Below are positions 25,697 to 33,135 of a DNA stretch of 64,000 bases, piece after piece. The stretch spans positions 310,001 to 374,000 of the forward strand of contig NZ_SJXJ01000001.1 in NCBI RefSeq assembly GCF_004337695.1, read 5' to 3'. Made by a program: the position numbers and the translations under genes. Under the pieces are notes generated by a model. That model was not told the DNA's origin and searched no databases. It saw only the letters and a list, made by a program, of their open reading frames with translations. The first letter of the stretch is position 1, and every line of letters starts with the position of its first letter. This stretch comes from Tenacibaculum sp. M341. Its GTDB lineage: Bacteria > Bacteroidota > Bacteroidia > Flavobacteriales > Flavobacteriaceae.

Positions 25697-27904
25697 TTGA
25701 AACAGAATATTTCAGAAAAAACATTACAAGACTTAGAATTTACAGCCGTTTTAGAACAGGTTGCTTTGTCGTGTATTTCACAGTTAGGTAGAAAGGAAAT
25801 TTTAAATACAAGACCTATTTACAACAAAGAAGCGTTGTTTTTTGAGCTAAATTTGGTGAATGAATACGTTGCTTCTTTTGAAAATGAAAATAGAATACCA
25901 AATCATGGTTTTGATAACATTACTGATTTTGTAAAGCGTTTAGCAATAGAAAACAGTTATTTAGAAGCAGATGCTTTGTTAAAAATTGCAACGGTTACAC
26001 AAACAGTAAATGAGTTAAAAAAGTTTCTAAAGAAATTTAAAGAATATTATCCAACCTTATTTGATTTAAGTGAAGAAGTAGAGTATACCACCTTTGTTTC
26101 TGATGCTATTTTAAAAATAGTAACACCTTATGGAGAAATAGCTGATAATGCATCTTCAGCTTTAAAACAAATCCGTAGAGGAATAAATCAAGTTAGAGGA
26201 AAAATAGGAGAAAGCTTTTCTAGAGCATTAAGCAAAAACATAGCTAATGGTTATTTAGATGATATTAAAGAATCTATTATAGATAATCAACGTGTTTTAG
26301 CTGTATTAGCAATGCACAGAAAAAAGGTACAAGGTAGCCTTATGGGAACCTCTAAATCTGGAAACATTGTATACATTGCACCACAAGCAACACTAAGTTA
26401 CAGTAGAGAGTTACAGAACCTATTATACGAGGAGAAACAGGAGATTATTAGAATTTTAAGAGCTTTAGCAGAAGAAATTCGTCCGTTAGTTCCATTATTA
26501 AAAGAGTATTTAGAGTTTTTAACGCACCTAGATTTAGTAGGAGCAAAGGCAAAATACGCAGTATCAATTAATGCTATTTTACCTAAAATTTCTAACGAGC
26601 AAAAAATCTATTTAAGAGATGCTTATCATCCAATTCTTTGGAAGAAGAATGAAGATAAAGACATTACCACCATACCTCAAACAATTGAATTAAACGAGAA
26701 ACAACAGATTATTGTTATTTCTGGTCCTAATGCAGGAGGTAAAAGTATCACTTTAAAAACAATAGGTTTATTACAAGTAATGCTACAGAGTGGATTGTTA
26801 ATTCCAGTACATGAGCGTAGTGAAACTTCGTTATTCGGAACCATTTTAACAGATATTGGTGATAATCAATCTATAGAAAATCAATTAAGTACTTATAGTT
26901 ATCGCTTAAAAAATATGCGTTACTTTTTACGTAAATGTGATGCAAATACGTTGTTTTTAATTGATGAATTTGGTACGGGGTCAGATCCTGAATTAGGAGG
27001 GGCTTTAGCTGAAATTTTCTTAGAAGAATTTTATCAAAAAAAATCGTTCGGAATTATTACAACGCATTATGCTAACTTAAAAGTATTGGCAAATGAGTTA
27101 GAAAATGTTACGAATGCCAATATGCAATTTGACGAGCGTACGTTAGAACCTAAATATAAGTTGTTTATAGGTCAGGCAGGTAGCTCATTTACCTTTGAAG
27201 TGGCTCAGAAAAACGGTATTCCTTACAGTTTAATTAACAGAGCTAAAAAGCGAGTAGAAAGTGAAAAAGTACGTTTAGATAAAACAATATCTAAATTACA
27301 GAAAGAACGTAACAGGTTGCAAAAAACCTCAGATTCTTTAGAAAAGCAACAATCTAAAGGACAAGAGCATATAGAAAGCTTACAAGAAAAAGAACAAAAA
27401 ATACGAGAAAAGTTAGAAGGTTTTCAAGAGTTATACGATAACAATCAACGTATGCTTGGTCTTGGTCGTAAGCTTAATGAGTTATTAAACAAATACTTTC
27501 AAACCAATAATAAAAAAGAATTATCAGCAAACTTTTTTAAATGGGTAGCTGCTGAAAAAACCAAATTCACAAAGAAAAACCCACCTAAAAAGAAAACAAA
27601 AACAGAAAAAGCCAAAGACAAAAAAATAGCTGATGAACAAAAAGAAGCTATTAAAAAAGTAGAGCAAGAAGTACTTAAAAAAGTAGTTAAAGTTAGACAA
27701 GAGAAAAAGGTAGAAGCTAAGAAAATAGCAGAAGAAAGAGCTAGTTATGTTTTTAAAGTAGGAGATAGAGTTCGTTTGATTGACGGAAACTCTGTTGGTA
27801 CTATTGATAAAGTAGAAAAGAAGAGTGTATTTATAAATTATGGTTTGTTTACTACAAAAGCTACTTTAGATAAGTTAGAGTTGGTAGAGAAAGCTAAGCG
27901 TTAG
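25697..27904 (+). CDS. mutS2: MutS2-type ATPase without visible Smr domain
   Basis: 735 residues starting at TTG 25697. The MutS core is clear: Walker A GPNAGGKS (343-350), signature segment LSTYSYRLKNMRYFL, Walker B LFLIDEFGTGSDPELGGAL (from about 419), and the H-loop TTHYANLK. A coiled coil follows (KTISKLQKERNRLQKTSDSL), then a Lys/Glu-rich stretch and a KOW-like end (FKVGDRVRLIDGNSVGTIDK). The canonical C-terminal Smr nuclease domain of MutS2 is not present; the protein stops after LELVEKAKR. MutS2 acts in ribosome rescue and recombination control in other phyla. A TATTTTTG at 25669-25676 is a possible -7 box. Confidence 0.9.
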   Translation: MKQNISEKTLQDLEFTAVLEQVALSCISQLGRKEILNTRPIYNKEALFFELNLVNEYVASFENENRIPNHGFDNITDFVKRLAIENSYLEADALLKIATVTQTVNELKKFLKKFKEYYPTLFDLSEEVEYTTFVSDAILKIVTPYGEIADNASSALKQIRRGINQVRGKIGESFSRALSKNIANGYLDDIKESIIDNQRVLAVLAMHRKKVQGSLMGTSKSGNIVYIAPQATLSYSRELQNLLYEEKQEIIRILRALAEEIRPLVPLLKEYLEFLTHLDLVGAKAKYAVSINAILPKISNEQKIYLRDAYHPILWKKNEDKDITTIPQTIELNEKQQIIVISGPNAGGKSITLKTIGLLQVMLQSGLLIPVHERSETSLFGTILTDIGDNQSIENQLSTYSYRLKNMRYFLRKCDANTLFLIDEFGTGSDPELGGALAEIFLEEFYQKKSFGIITTHYANLKVLANELENVTNANMQFDERTLEPKYKLFIGQAGSSFTFEVAQKNGIPYSLINRAKKRVESEKVRLDKTISKLQKERNRLQKTSDSLEKQQSKGQEHIESLQEKEQKIREKLEGFQELYDNNQRMLGLGRKLNELLNKYFQTNNKKELSANFFKWVAAEKTKFTKKNPPKKKTKTEKAKDKKIADEQKEAIKKVEQEVLKKVVKVRQEKKVEAKKIAEERASYVFKVGDRVRLIDGNSVGTIDKVEKKSVFINYGLFTTKATLDKLELVEKAKR

Positions 27905-28100
27905 AAGCTGGAAGAGTTTTTAGTATGAAGTACTAAGAATTAAGAAGTATTTTAATATACTGAAACCTTCAGTCTCTAACTCTGTAGCTAAAAGAAAACT
28001 TCAACTACCTAATATTGTATTTTTAATATAAGTTTAGTCTATCAAGAACTGGTAACTAATTTTATAATAAATATTCTATTTTAGTCGAAAATAACCAAAT

Positions 28101-29366
28101 ATGGATCAACAAGATAATAGAGAATCATCTAAAAGAGCATGGTTACAACGATTAAAAGATGAAAGTTGGGAAGCTGAACTACTAGTATCTGCAATTGCAA
28201 TCTTCGGTACTTTTAAGTTATTTGGCATGGTTGAATGGATGACGAATATTTTTATTAGTATTTTGTATCCAAGTCAATATTTAATAGCCTATGGTATTGT
28301 TTTTTTAGGACTATTTGCTATAAGTGTTATGGCTTCTATGTTTGTAATTCATTTCTTTTTAAGAGCCTATTGGATAGGATTAGTAGGGTTAAACTCGGTA
28401 TTTTCTGATTATAGTTTGGATGACAGTATGTATTCAAAAACCTATACAGAAAAATTTTTAACAATTTTACCGAAATTAAAAGATACCATTGATAATGTAG
28501 ATGAATTATGTAGTGTTATTTTTTCCGCAGCATTTACCGCTCTATTGATATACATGTATTTATCTGTTGTAGCTAGTTTTTATATCATAATTTATAATTT
28601 ACTATCGCTTTTTATACCTTCAACAATTGTTTTAATTCCAATTATTATTTTAATCATTTTATTGGTACTACAGATTGGATATTCCATTTTTGCCAACACA
28701 AAAAAGAACAAAACGAATGACAAAATTCAAGTACGATTATTTAAGGTAGTACGTTTAGTTTCAATGATTATGTATGGACCGTTGTATAAAACTATTTTAC
28801 AGGTAACCATGATATTTGGATCTAACTTTAAGAAGAAAAAGAGACTTTCTTATTTAATGCTACTGTTTTTATTATCAGGAAGTATTATTGCTATTTATCA
28901 AATGAAGGAAACCAATATACCTTATTTAATTAGGTATGATAATTATTTTGATAAAACGAAATTAGAAGCCAGTTATTACGAGGTTAATAATGATAAAAAC
29001 AATTTCTTACTAACACCAGAGATACCTTCTGATATTATTAAAAAAGATGTGATAAAGGTTTTTATTCCAATGTTTATTCATGAGAAAAAACAACGAAAAG
29101 AAATTTGTGATCATGATAAAGAAGGATTAACACATGAAGAAGAAGATGCTTTATTATTAAAATGTTACAAAGAATATATTACAGTAAAAATTGATGAAAA
29201 AGAGCAACATATTGACTTTTTAAGATACACACACTCAAGAACAGAGCAATTTGGATTGATTGGGTATTTAGATTTAAAAAAACTATCAAGAGGAAAAAAG
29301 AATTTGACTATTGAAAAAGGACTAGATGTTAAATGGAGTTTTCCTTTTTATTACACTTTAGAATAA
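28101..29366 (+). CDS. Multi-pass membrane protein, unknown
   Basis: 421 residues, not recognised. The N-terminus (KRAWLQRLKDESWEAELLVSAIAIFGTF) is shared by a group of Bacteroidota membrane proteins. Hydrophobic segments lie at about residues 30-55, 60-90, 130-155, 165-200 and 250-270. The C-terminal about 150 residues are charged and lack helices, probably periplasmic. It is 10-16 nt from hutI, so it may be expressed with it, but there is no known functional link to histidine breakdown. The 196-bp gap upstream contains nothing I recognise. Confidence 0.7.
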   Translation: MDQQDNRESSKRAWLQRLKDESWEAELLVSAIAIFGTFKLFGMVEWMTNIFISILYPSQYLIAYGIVFLGLFAISVMASMFVIHFFLRAYWIGLVGLNSVFSDYSLDDSMYSKTYTEKFLTILPKLKDTIDNVDELCSVIFSAAFTALLIYMYLSVVASFYIIIYNLLSLFIPSTIVLIPIIILIILLVLQIGYSIFANTKKNKTNDKIQVRLFKVVRLVSMIMYGPLYKTILQVTMIFGSNFKKKKRLSYLMLLFLLSGSIIAIYQMKETNIPYLIRYDNYFDKTKLEASYYEVNNDKNNFLLTPEIPSDIIKKDVIKVFIPMFIHEKKQRKEICDHDKEGLTHEEEDALLLKCYKEYITVKIDEKEQHIDFLRYTHSRTEQFGLIGYLDLKKLSRGKKNLTIEKGLDVKWSFPFYYTLE

Positions 29367-29381
29367 AAGATATTTTTGTTT

Positions 29382-30617
29382 ATGACAACTATTTTTAAAA
29401 ATATAAAAGAACTAATACAAGTAAGAGATAAAAGCGTAAGTAAAGTTTCAGGTAAAGAAATGAACGAATTACCTACTATAAAAGATGCTTTTCTTGTTGT
29501 TGAAAATGATATTATTACAGATTATGGTAGTATGGATGGAATGCCTGCTATTAATGAAGCTACTATAATTGATTGTGAAGGTAAGATGATTTTACCTTCT
29601 TGGTGCGATAGTCATACACATATTGTGTACGCTGGAAATAGAGAGCAAGAGTTTGTTGATAGAATTAACGGATTAACTTATGAAGAAATAGCCAATAGAG
29701 GAGGAGGCATTTTAAATTCTGCAAAAAAATTACAAGAATGCTCAGAAGAAGATTTGTATAATCAATCAGCAAAAAGATTAGAAGAAGTTATTCAACAGGG
29801 GACTGGTGCAGTAGAAATTAAATCAGGATACGGACTAACAGTTGAAGCAGAGCTAAAAATACTTAGAGTAATAAAAAAGTTACAACAGAAGTATGCTATT
29901 CCTATAAAAGCTACTTTTTTAGGTGCACATGCTTTTCCGAAAGAATATACTGATAACAAAGAAGCTTATGTAGATTTAGTTATTGAAGAAATGCTTCCGA
30001 AGGTTGCTGCTGATAAATTAGCCGATTTTATTGATGTATTCTGTGAAACAGGATATTTTTCTGTAAAACAAACAGAACGAATAATGAAAGCAGGTATTGC
30101 ACACGGATTGATACCTAAAATTCATGTAAATCAATTTACTTCCATAGGAGGTTTACAAGCAAGTGTTCAAAATAATGCATTATCTGTAGATCATTTAGAA
30201 GTTATGACTATGAATGATATTGAAGCGCTTAAAAACAGTGAAACAATGCCAGTAGCACTGCCTTCGTGTTCTTATTTTTTAAGTATTCCTTATACGCCAG
30301 CCAGAAAAATAATGGATGCAGGTTTACCATTGGCTTTAGCTACAGATTATAATCCAGGATCAACACCTTCAGGAAATATGAATTTTGTGGTAGCAACTGC
30401 ATGCATAAAAATGAAAATGACACCTGAAGAAGCCATAAATGCAGCAACTATTAATGGTGCATATGCAATGAATTTAGAAGATGAAGTAGGATCAATTACT
30501 AAAGGTAAAAAAGCAAACTTTTTTATAACAAAAGAAATTCCTTCATACGGATTTTTACCATATAGTTTTGGTTCTAATTTAATTGATGTTGTGTATTTAA
30601 ACGGAGAAAAGGTTTAG
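29382..30617 (+). CDS. hutI: Imidazolonepropionase
   Basis: The ATG at 29382 is preferred over an upstream TTG at 29376, giving 411 residues. The amidohydrolase metal site starts with H78 and H80 (CDSHTHIVYAG). REQEFVDRINGLTYEEIANRGGGIL and EIKSGYGLTVEAELK are specific HutI segments, as is ATDYNPGSTPSGNM near the C-terminus. The enzyme converts 4-imidazolone-5-propanoate to N-formimino-L-glutamate. It is followed 20 nt later by hutG. hutH and hutU are not in the window. Confidence 0.95.
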   Translation: MTTIFKNIKELIQVRDKSVSKVSGKEMNELPTIKDAFLVVENDIITDYGSMDGMPAINEATIIDCEGKMILPSWCDSHTHIVYAGNREQEFVDRINGLTYEEIANRGGGILNSAKKLQECSEEDLYNQSAKRLEEVIQQGTGAVEIKSGYGLTVEAELKILRVIKKLQQKYAIPIKATFLGAHAFPKEYTDNKEAYVDLVIEEMLPKVAADKLADFIDVFCETGYFSVKQTERIMKAGIAHGLIPKIHVNQFTSIGGLQASVQNNALSVDHLEVMTMNDIEALKNSETMPVALPSCSYFLSIPYTPARKIMDAGLPLALATDYNPGSTPSGNMNFVVATACIKMKMTPEEAINAATINGAYAMNLEDEVGSITKGKKANFFITKEIPSYGFLPYSFGSNLIDVVYLNGEKV

Positions 30618-30637
30618 TACTGAAAAATAAAGAGAAT

Positions 30638-31648
30638 ATGGTGTTACAAGTTTTTTCTGAGGAGAATGTAAGAGAATTGATAAATGTAAGAAGTGGAGAA
30701 ATAAAGTTAGGAGAATGTGTACAAACGATAACCAAATCAAAAAATGTAATTGAAGAGTTACAAAGTTCTAAAGCTAAATTTGTAATTATTGGTGTGCTAG
30801 AAGACATTGGTGTACGAATGAATTACGGAAATGGAGGTGCTCATACAGCTTTTATTCCTGCTCTGAAAGCATTTTTAAATACTCAGCAGAATCAGTTTAA
30901 TAGAGGAGAAGATGTATTGGTTTTGGGGTATTTAGATTTTTTAGATGATGTTGTGAATTTTAATGCAGCAAATAGGGCAGAAGGTGATGAGTTAGTTAAA
31001 AAAGTAGATGATGAATTGTCTAAATGGATTGAGGTAATTGTTAGTGCAAATAAAATACCTATTGTAATTGGTGGAGGACACAACAATGCCTATGGAAATA
31101 TTAAAGGAACTTCTTTAGCTAAAAATGAAAAGATAAATGTAATTAATTTAGATGCGCATACAGATTTACGATTGTTAGAAGAACGTCATAGTGGAAATGG
31201 TTTTTCATATGCTTTGCAACACAATTTCTTACATCGTTATTTTATGTTTGGTTTGCATCAAAATTACACACCTCAATATATTTTTGAACAAATTCATAAC
31301 GATTTTAATCTTGAATATAACTTTTTTGAGGAAATGGAAGTGTTTAAAACAACTTCTTTTGATAGAGAGTTAGAAAGAGCTACAAATTTTATAGCAGAGA
31401 ATTCTTTTGGAATTGAGATAGATTTAGATTGCATACAAAACTTTCCGAGTAGTGCTATGACTCCAAGTGGTTTTACGCCTCAACAAGCACGTTATTTTGT
31501 ATATCAATTAGGAAAGAATAAAAATGCAGCATATTTACACATTTGTGAAGGTGCGCCAATAATTGTAGAAAATTCAACAACTTCTGCTCAAGTAGGTAAG
31601 TTTATTAGTTATTTAATAACTGATTTTATTAAAAGTAGGAGTTTGTAA
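30638..31648 (+). CDS. hutG: Formimidoylglutamase (arginase family)
   Basis: 336 residues. The binuclear manganese site is visible: H148 (GGGHNNAYG), D172-A-H174-T-D176 (NLDAHTDLR) and D262-x-D264 (EIDLDCIQ). SSAMTPSGF is the substrate-loop segment of the ureohydrolase family. It hydrolyses N-formimino-L-glutamate to glutamate and formamide, the last step of histidine catabolism. Position directly after hutI supports the assignment over agmatinase or arginase. Confidence 0.92.
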   Translation: MVLQVFSEENVRELINVRSGEIKLGECVQTITKSKNVIEELQSSKAKFVIIGVLEDIGVRMNYGNGGAHTAFIPALKAFLNTQQNQFNRGEDVLVLGYLDFLDDVVNFNAANRAEGDELVKKVDDELSKWIEVIVSANKIPIVIGGGHNNAYGNIKGTSLAKNEKINVINLDAHTDLRLLEERHSGNGFSYALQHNFLHRYFMFGLHQNYTPQYIFEQIHNDFNLEYNFFEEMEVFKTTSFDRELERATNFIAENSFGIEIDLDCIQNFPSSAMTPSGFTPQQARYFVYQLGKNKNAAYLHICEGAPIIVENSTTSAQVGKFISYLITDFIKSRSL

Positions 31649-31695
31649 GTGTGTGTTATTTAGTTTTTTAACTGTTAAATAAAGCTTTTCAACGA

Positions 31696-31709
31696 TTAAC
31701 ATATGTTAA
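31696..31709. promoter_or_regulatory. Palindrome upstream of unit 3
   Basis: TTAACATATGTTAA is a perfect 14-bp palindrome. The same word occurs at 32031-32044 directly ahead of the unit 4 promoter, and a near-match at 2119-2132 ahead of unit 1. It may be a shared regulator site, although its distance to the -7 box differs (37 bp here, 5 bp at unit 4). Confidence 0.5.
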
Positions 31710-31746
31710 GTGTCGAAACTCAATGCTTAACATAGATCAATGTGTG

Positions 31747-31754
31747 TAACTTTG
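31747..31754 (+). promoter_or_regulatory. -7 box of small unit 3
   Basis: TAACTTTG, followed by 4 nt and GGGATAA at 31759-31765. The arrangement is identical to units 1, 2 and 4. Confidence 0.6.
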
Positions 31755-31775
31755 ACTCGGGATAAAATATTTAAT

Positions 31776-31847
31776 ATGGTTAAATATTACTTAAGGGAGT
31801 TAACAGGTTGATGAAATCATCATTTTATTCTTAACAGGGTTTGGTTA
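31776..31847 (+). pseudogene. Frame-broken copy of the 33-residue small ORF
   Basis: Aligns base by base with the intact ORF at 32083 but lacks one base near codon 4 (AAATATT against AAATTATT) and a second one near codon 16. The frame from ATG 31776 now stops after 11 codons. Confidence 0.6.
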
Positions 31848-31894
31848 GAAACTTTTAAAGTTTCGATAGATTAAGAATAATTAACTGTTAATAG

Positions 31895-31937
31895 AAACGC
31901 ATATGATACAATGTATTATGTGCGTTTTTCTTTTTGT
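31895..31937 (+). terminator. Terminator of unit 3
   Basis: AAACGCA pairs with TGCGTTT and the stem is extended by partly wobble-paired AT-rich arms; T-rich tail TTTTTCTTTTT follows. Confidence 0.75.
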
Positions 31938-32027
31938 TAATGTTTTGATTGTTAGTTTTTTAAATTCTGTTTAACGCTTGTTTACTTATTTTCAACGATT
32001 TATTTCTGCCATACATCGATACTTGTA

Positions 32028-32057
32028 TTGTTAACATATGTTAATAATGTAAATTTG
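32028..32057 (+). promoter_or_regulatory. Promoter of small unit 4
   Basis: TTG at 32028-32030, 19-nt spacer, TAAATTTG at 32050-32057, then 4 nt and GGGATTA at 32062-32068. This is a good match to the Bacteroidota housekeeping promoter. Confidence 0.7.
32031..32044. promoter_or_regulatory. Palindrome at the unit 4 promoter
   Basis: TTAACATATGTTAA, identical to the word at 31696-31709. It sits between a TTG (32028-32030) and the -7 box (32050-32057), where a bound regulator would block RNA polymerase. Confidence 0.5.
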
Positions 32058-32082
32058 ATCAGGGATTATTAAATTTTTTAAC

Positions 32083-32184
32083 ATGGTTAAATTATTACTT
32101 AAGGGAGTTAACAGACTGATGAAAACATCATTATTATTCTTAACAGAGTTTGGTAAAGGCGCAAGTTATGCTTTAAGACACTAA
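32083..32184 (+). CDS. 33-residue amphipathic small protein, copy B
   Basis: The frame runs from ATG 32083 to TAA 32182-32184. It begins MVKLLLKGVNRLMKTS, continues LLFLTEFGKGA and ends SYALRH. It aligns with copy A at 2486 over the full 33 residues without gaps; 20 or so positions are identical or conservative, with frequent synonymous changes between the two. Net charge is positive, and the spacing of L, V, F against K, R suggests an amphipathic helix. No known family is recognised. It could be a small membrane peptide, a toxin or leader-like peptide, or a by-product of a structured RNA. Confidence 0.6.
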   Translation: MVKLLLKGVNRLMKTSLLFLTEFGKGASYALRH

Positions 32185-32203
32185 GAGAAAAAACTGTTAA
32201 TAG

Positions 32204-32243
32204 AAACGCGTGTAATATTAGATATTACACGCGTTTTTCTTTT
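32204..32243 (+). terminator. Terminator of unit 4
   Basis: A perfect 15-bp stem, AAACGCGTGTAATAT (32204-32218) with ATATTACACGCGTTT (32222-32236), a 3-nt loop and a T-rich tail. Confidence 0.9.
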
Positions 32244-32310
32244 TATGATTGATGTATGTTGTATGTGTTTGTAAATTAAGTTTTTAAAGTGTTAAAAAGT
32301 GATAATCCTT

Positions 32311-32341
32311 TTGTGGTTACATAATAAATTGATTATCTTTA
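32311..32341 (+). promoter_or_regulatory. Promoter of small unit 5
   Basis: TTG at 32311-32313, 20-nt spacer, TATCTTTA at 32334-32341 (one mismatch to TAnnTTTG), then exactly 4 nt and AAGATTA at 32346-32352 in the place of GGGATTA of the other units. Confidence 0.5.
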
Positions 32342-32345
32342 AGAT

Positions 32346-32494
32346 AAGATTAATAAACAATCTATCTTGGTTAGAATTTAATAACAGTTTGATATAGTTT
32401 ATATACTAATTCTTGAATTTGTGTTCATAATTTAAATTAAGAAAGTCAAACTGTTAAAAAGGTGTACGATACTTTGTAACGTGTACCTTTTTCT
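32346..32494 (+). ncRNA. Small transcription unit 5 (divergent, no ORF)
   Basis: Predicted transcript of about 149 nt. It lacks an ATG-started copy of the 33-codon ORF, but TAACAGTTTGA (32382-32392) and TCAAACTGTTA (32446-32456) are perfectly complementary over 11 bases, the longest such pairing among the five units, again placed immediately before the terminator. This argues that the pairing, and therefore the RNA fold, is kept while the ORF is not. It is close to the 3' end of recR on the other strand. Confidence 0.5.
32456..32494 (+). terminator. Terminator of unit 5
   Basis: AAAAAGGTGTACG and CGTGTACCTTTTT pair with two G-U wobbles, extended by TAC/GTA across a single mismatch; the T-run follows. 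It also lies just after the minus-strand recR stop (32508). Confidence 0.75.
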
Positions 32495-32507
32495 TTGTAA
32501 TATAAAT

Positions 32508-33125
32508 TTATCCTTTTAGAGATTGACTAAACGGAATTCTATTTACAATACTTCTTCCTAAAGTAATTTCATCGGCGTACTCTAATTCATCACCAACAGA
32601 AATTCCTCTGGCTATTGTAGATGTTTTTATATTGTAACTTTCAATTTGTTTGTATATGTAAAAATTTGTGGTATCACCTTCCATGGTAGAACTCAGTGCG
32701 AAAATTAACTCTTTAACTTCCCCGTTTTTAACTTTTTCAATTAAAGATTCAATTTTTAAGTTTTGAGGTCCAATTCCTTCAATAGGAGAAATTTTACCTC
32801 CTAAAACATGGTATAAACCTCTAAATTGTCCCGTATTTTCTATAGCCATTACATCTCTAATGTCTTCAACAACACATACAATTTCTTGATTTCTGTTAGG
32901 GTTACTACAAATGTCACATAAAATAGTGTCAGATATATTATGACATTTCTTACATAGCTTTACATCATTTCTTAAAGTGCTTAATGCCTCAGCTAAGTAT
33001 TTTGTATGCTCTTTGGGTTGTTTTAATAAGTGTAATACTAAACGCAGTGCCGTACGCTTACCAATACCAGGTAATCTGCTCACTTCATTTACCGCGTTTT
33101 CTAGTAATTTAGAAGAAAATTCCAT
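32508..33125 (-). CDS. recR: Recombination mediator RecR
   Basis: 205 residues. An N-terminal helix-hairpin-helix ([19 protein letters not shown]) is followed by the C4 zinc finger (C58, C61, C70, C73: [19 protein letters not shown]) and a Toprim domain ([15 protein letters not shown], then [16 protein letters not shown] and [12 protein letters not shown]). The protein works with RecO in loading RecA at gaps. Length is standard. The next gene upstream on the same strand is a lipoprotein gene 10 bp away. Confidence 0.96.
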   Translation of the reverse strand: MEFSSKLLENAVNEVSRLPGIGKRTALRLVLHLLKQPKEHTKYLAEALSTLRNDVKLCKKCHNISDTILCDICSNPNRNQEIVCVVEDIRDVMAIENTGQFRGLYHVLGGKISPIEGIGPQNLKIESLIEKVKNGEVKELIFALSSTMEGDTTNFYIYKQIESYNIKTSTIARGISVGDELEYADEITLGRSIVNRIPFSQSLKG

Positions 33126-33135
33126 TTAGAACTAT

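Larger units (their letters stand above)
31759..31937 (+). ncRNA. Small transcription unit 3 (frame-broken copy)
   Basis: Predicted transcript of about 179 nt. It keeps the promoter layout, the ATTACTTAAGGGAGTTAACAG block, the TTAACAG (31800-31806)/CTGTTAA (31885-31891) complement and the terminator, while the 33-codon ORF is destroyed by two single-base deletions. Preservation of the RNA features without the ORF is the main reason to consider an RNA role. It lies in the 859-bp hutG-recR gap with units 4 and 5. Confidence 0.55.
32062..32243 (+). ncRNA. Small transcription unit 4 (intact copy)
   Basis: Predicted transcript of about 182 nt containing the second intact 33-codon ORF (32083-32184). 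TTAACAG at 32108-32114 is complementary to CTGTTAA at 32194-32200, just upstream of the terminator. Promoter, body block and terminator context (CTGTTAATAGAAACGC) are nearly identical to unit 3, so these two are the most recent duplicates. Confidence 0.55.

Noticed and set aside
29382-31648. Complete histidine utilisation operon
   Set aside because: Only hutI and hutG are present; histidine ammonia-lyase and urocanase are not in the window.
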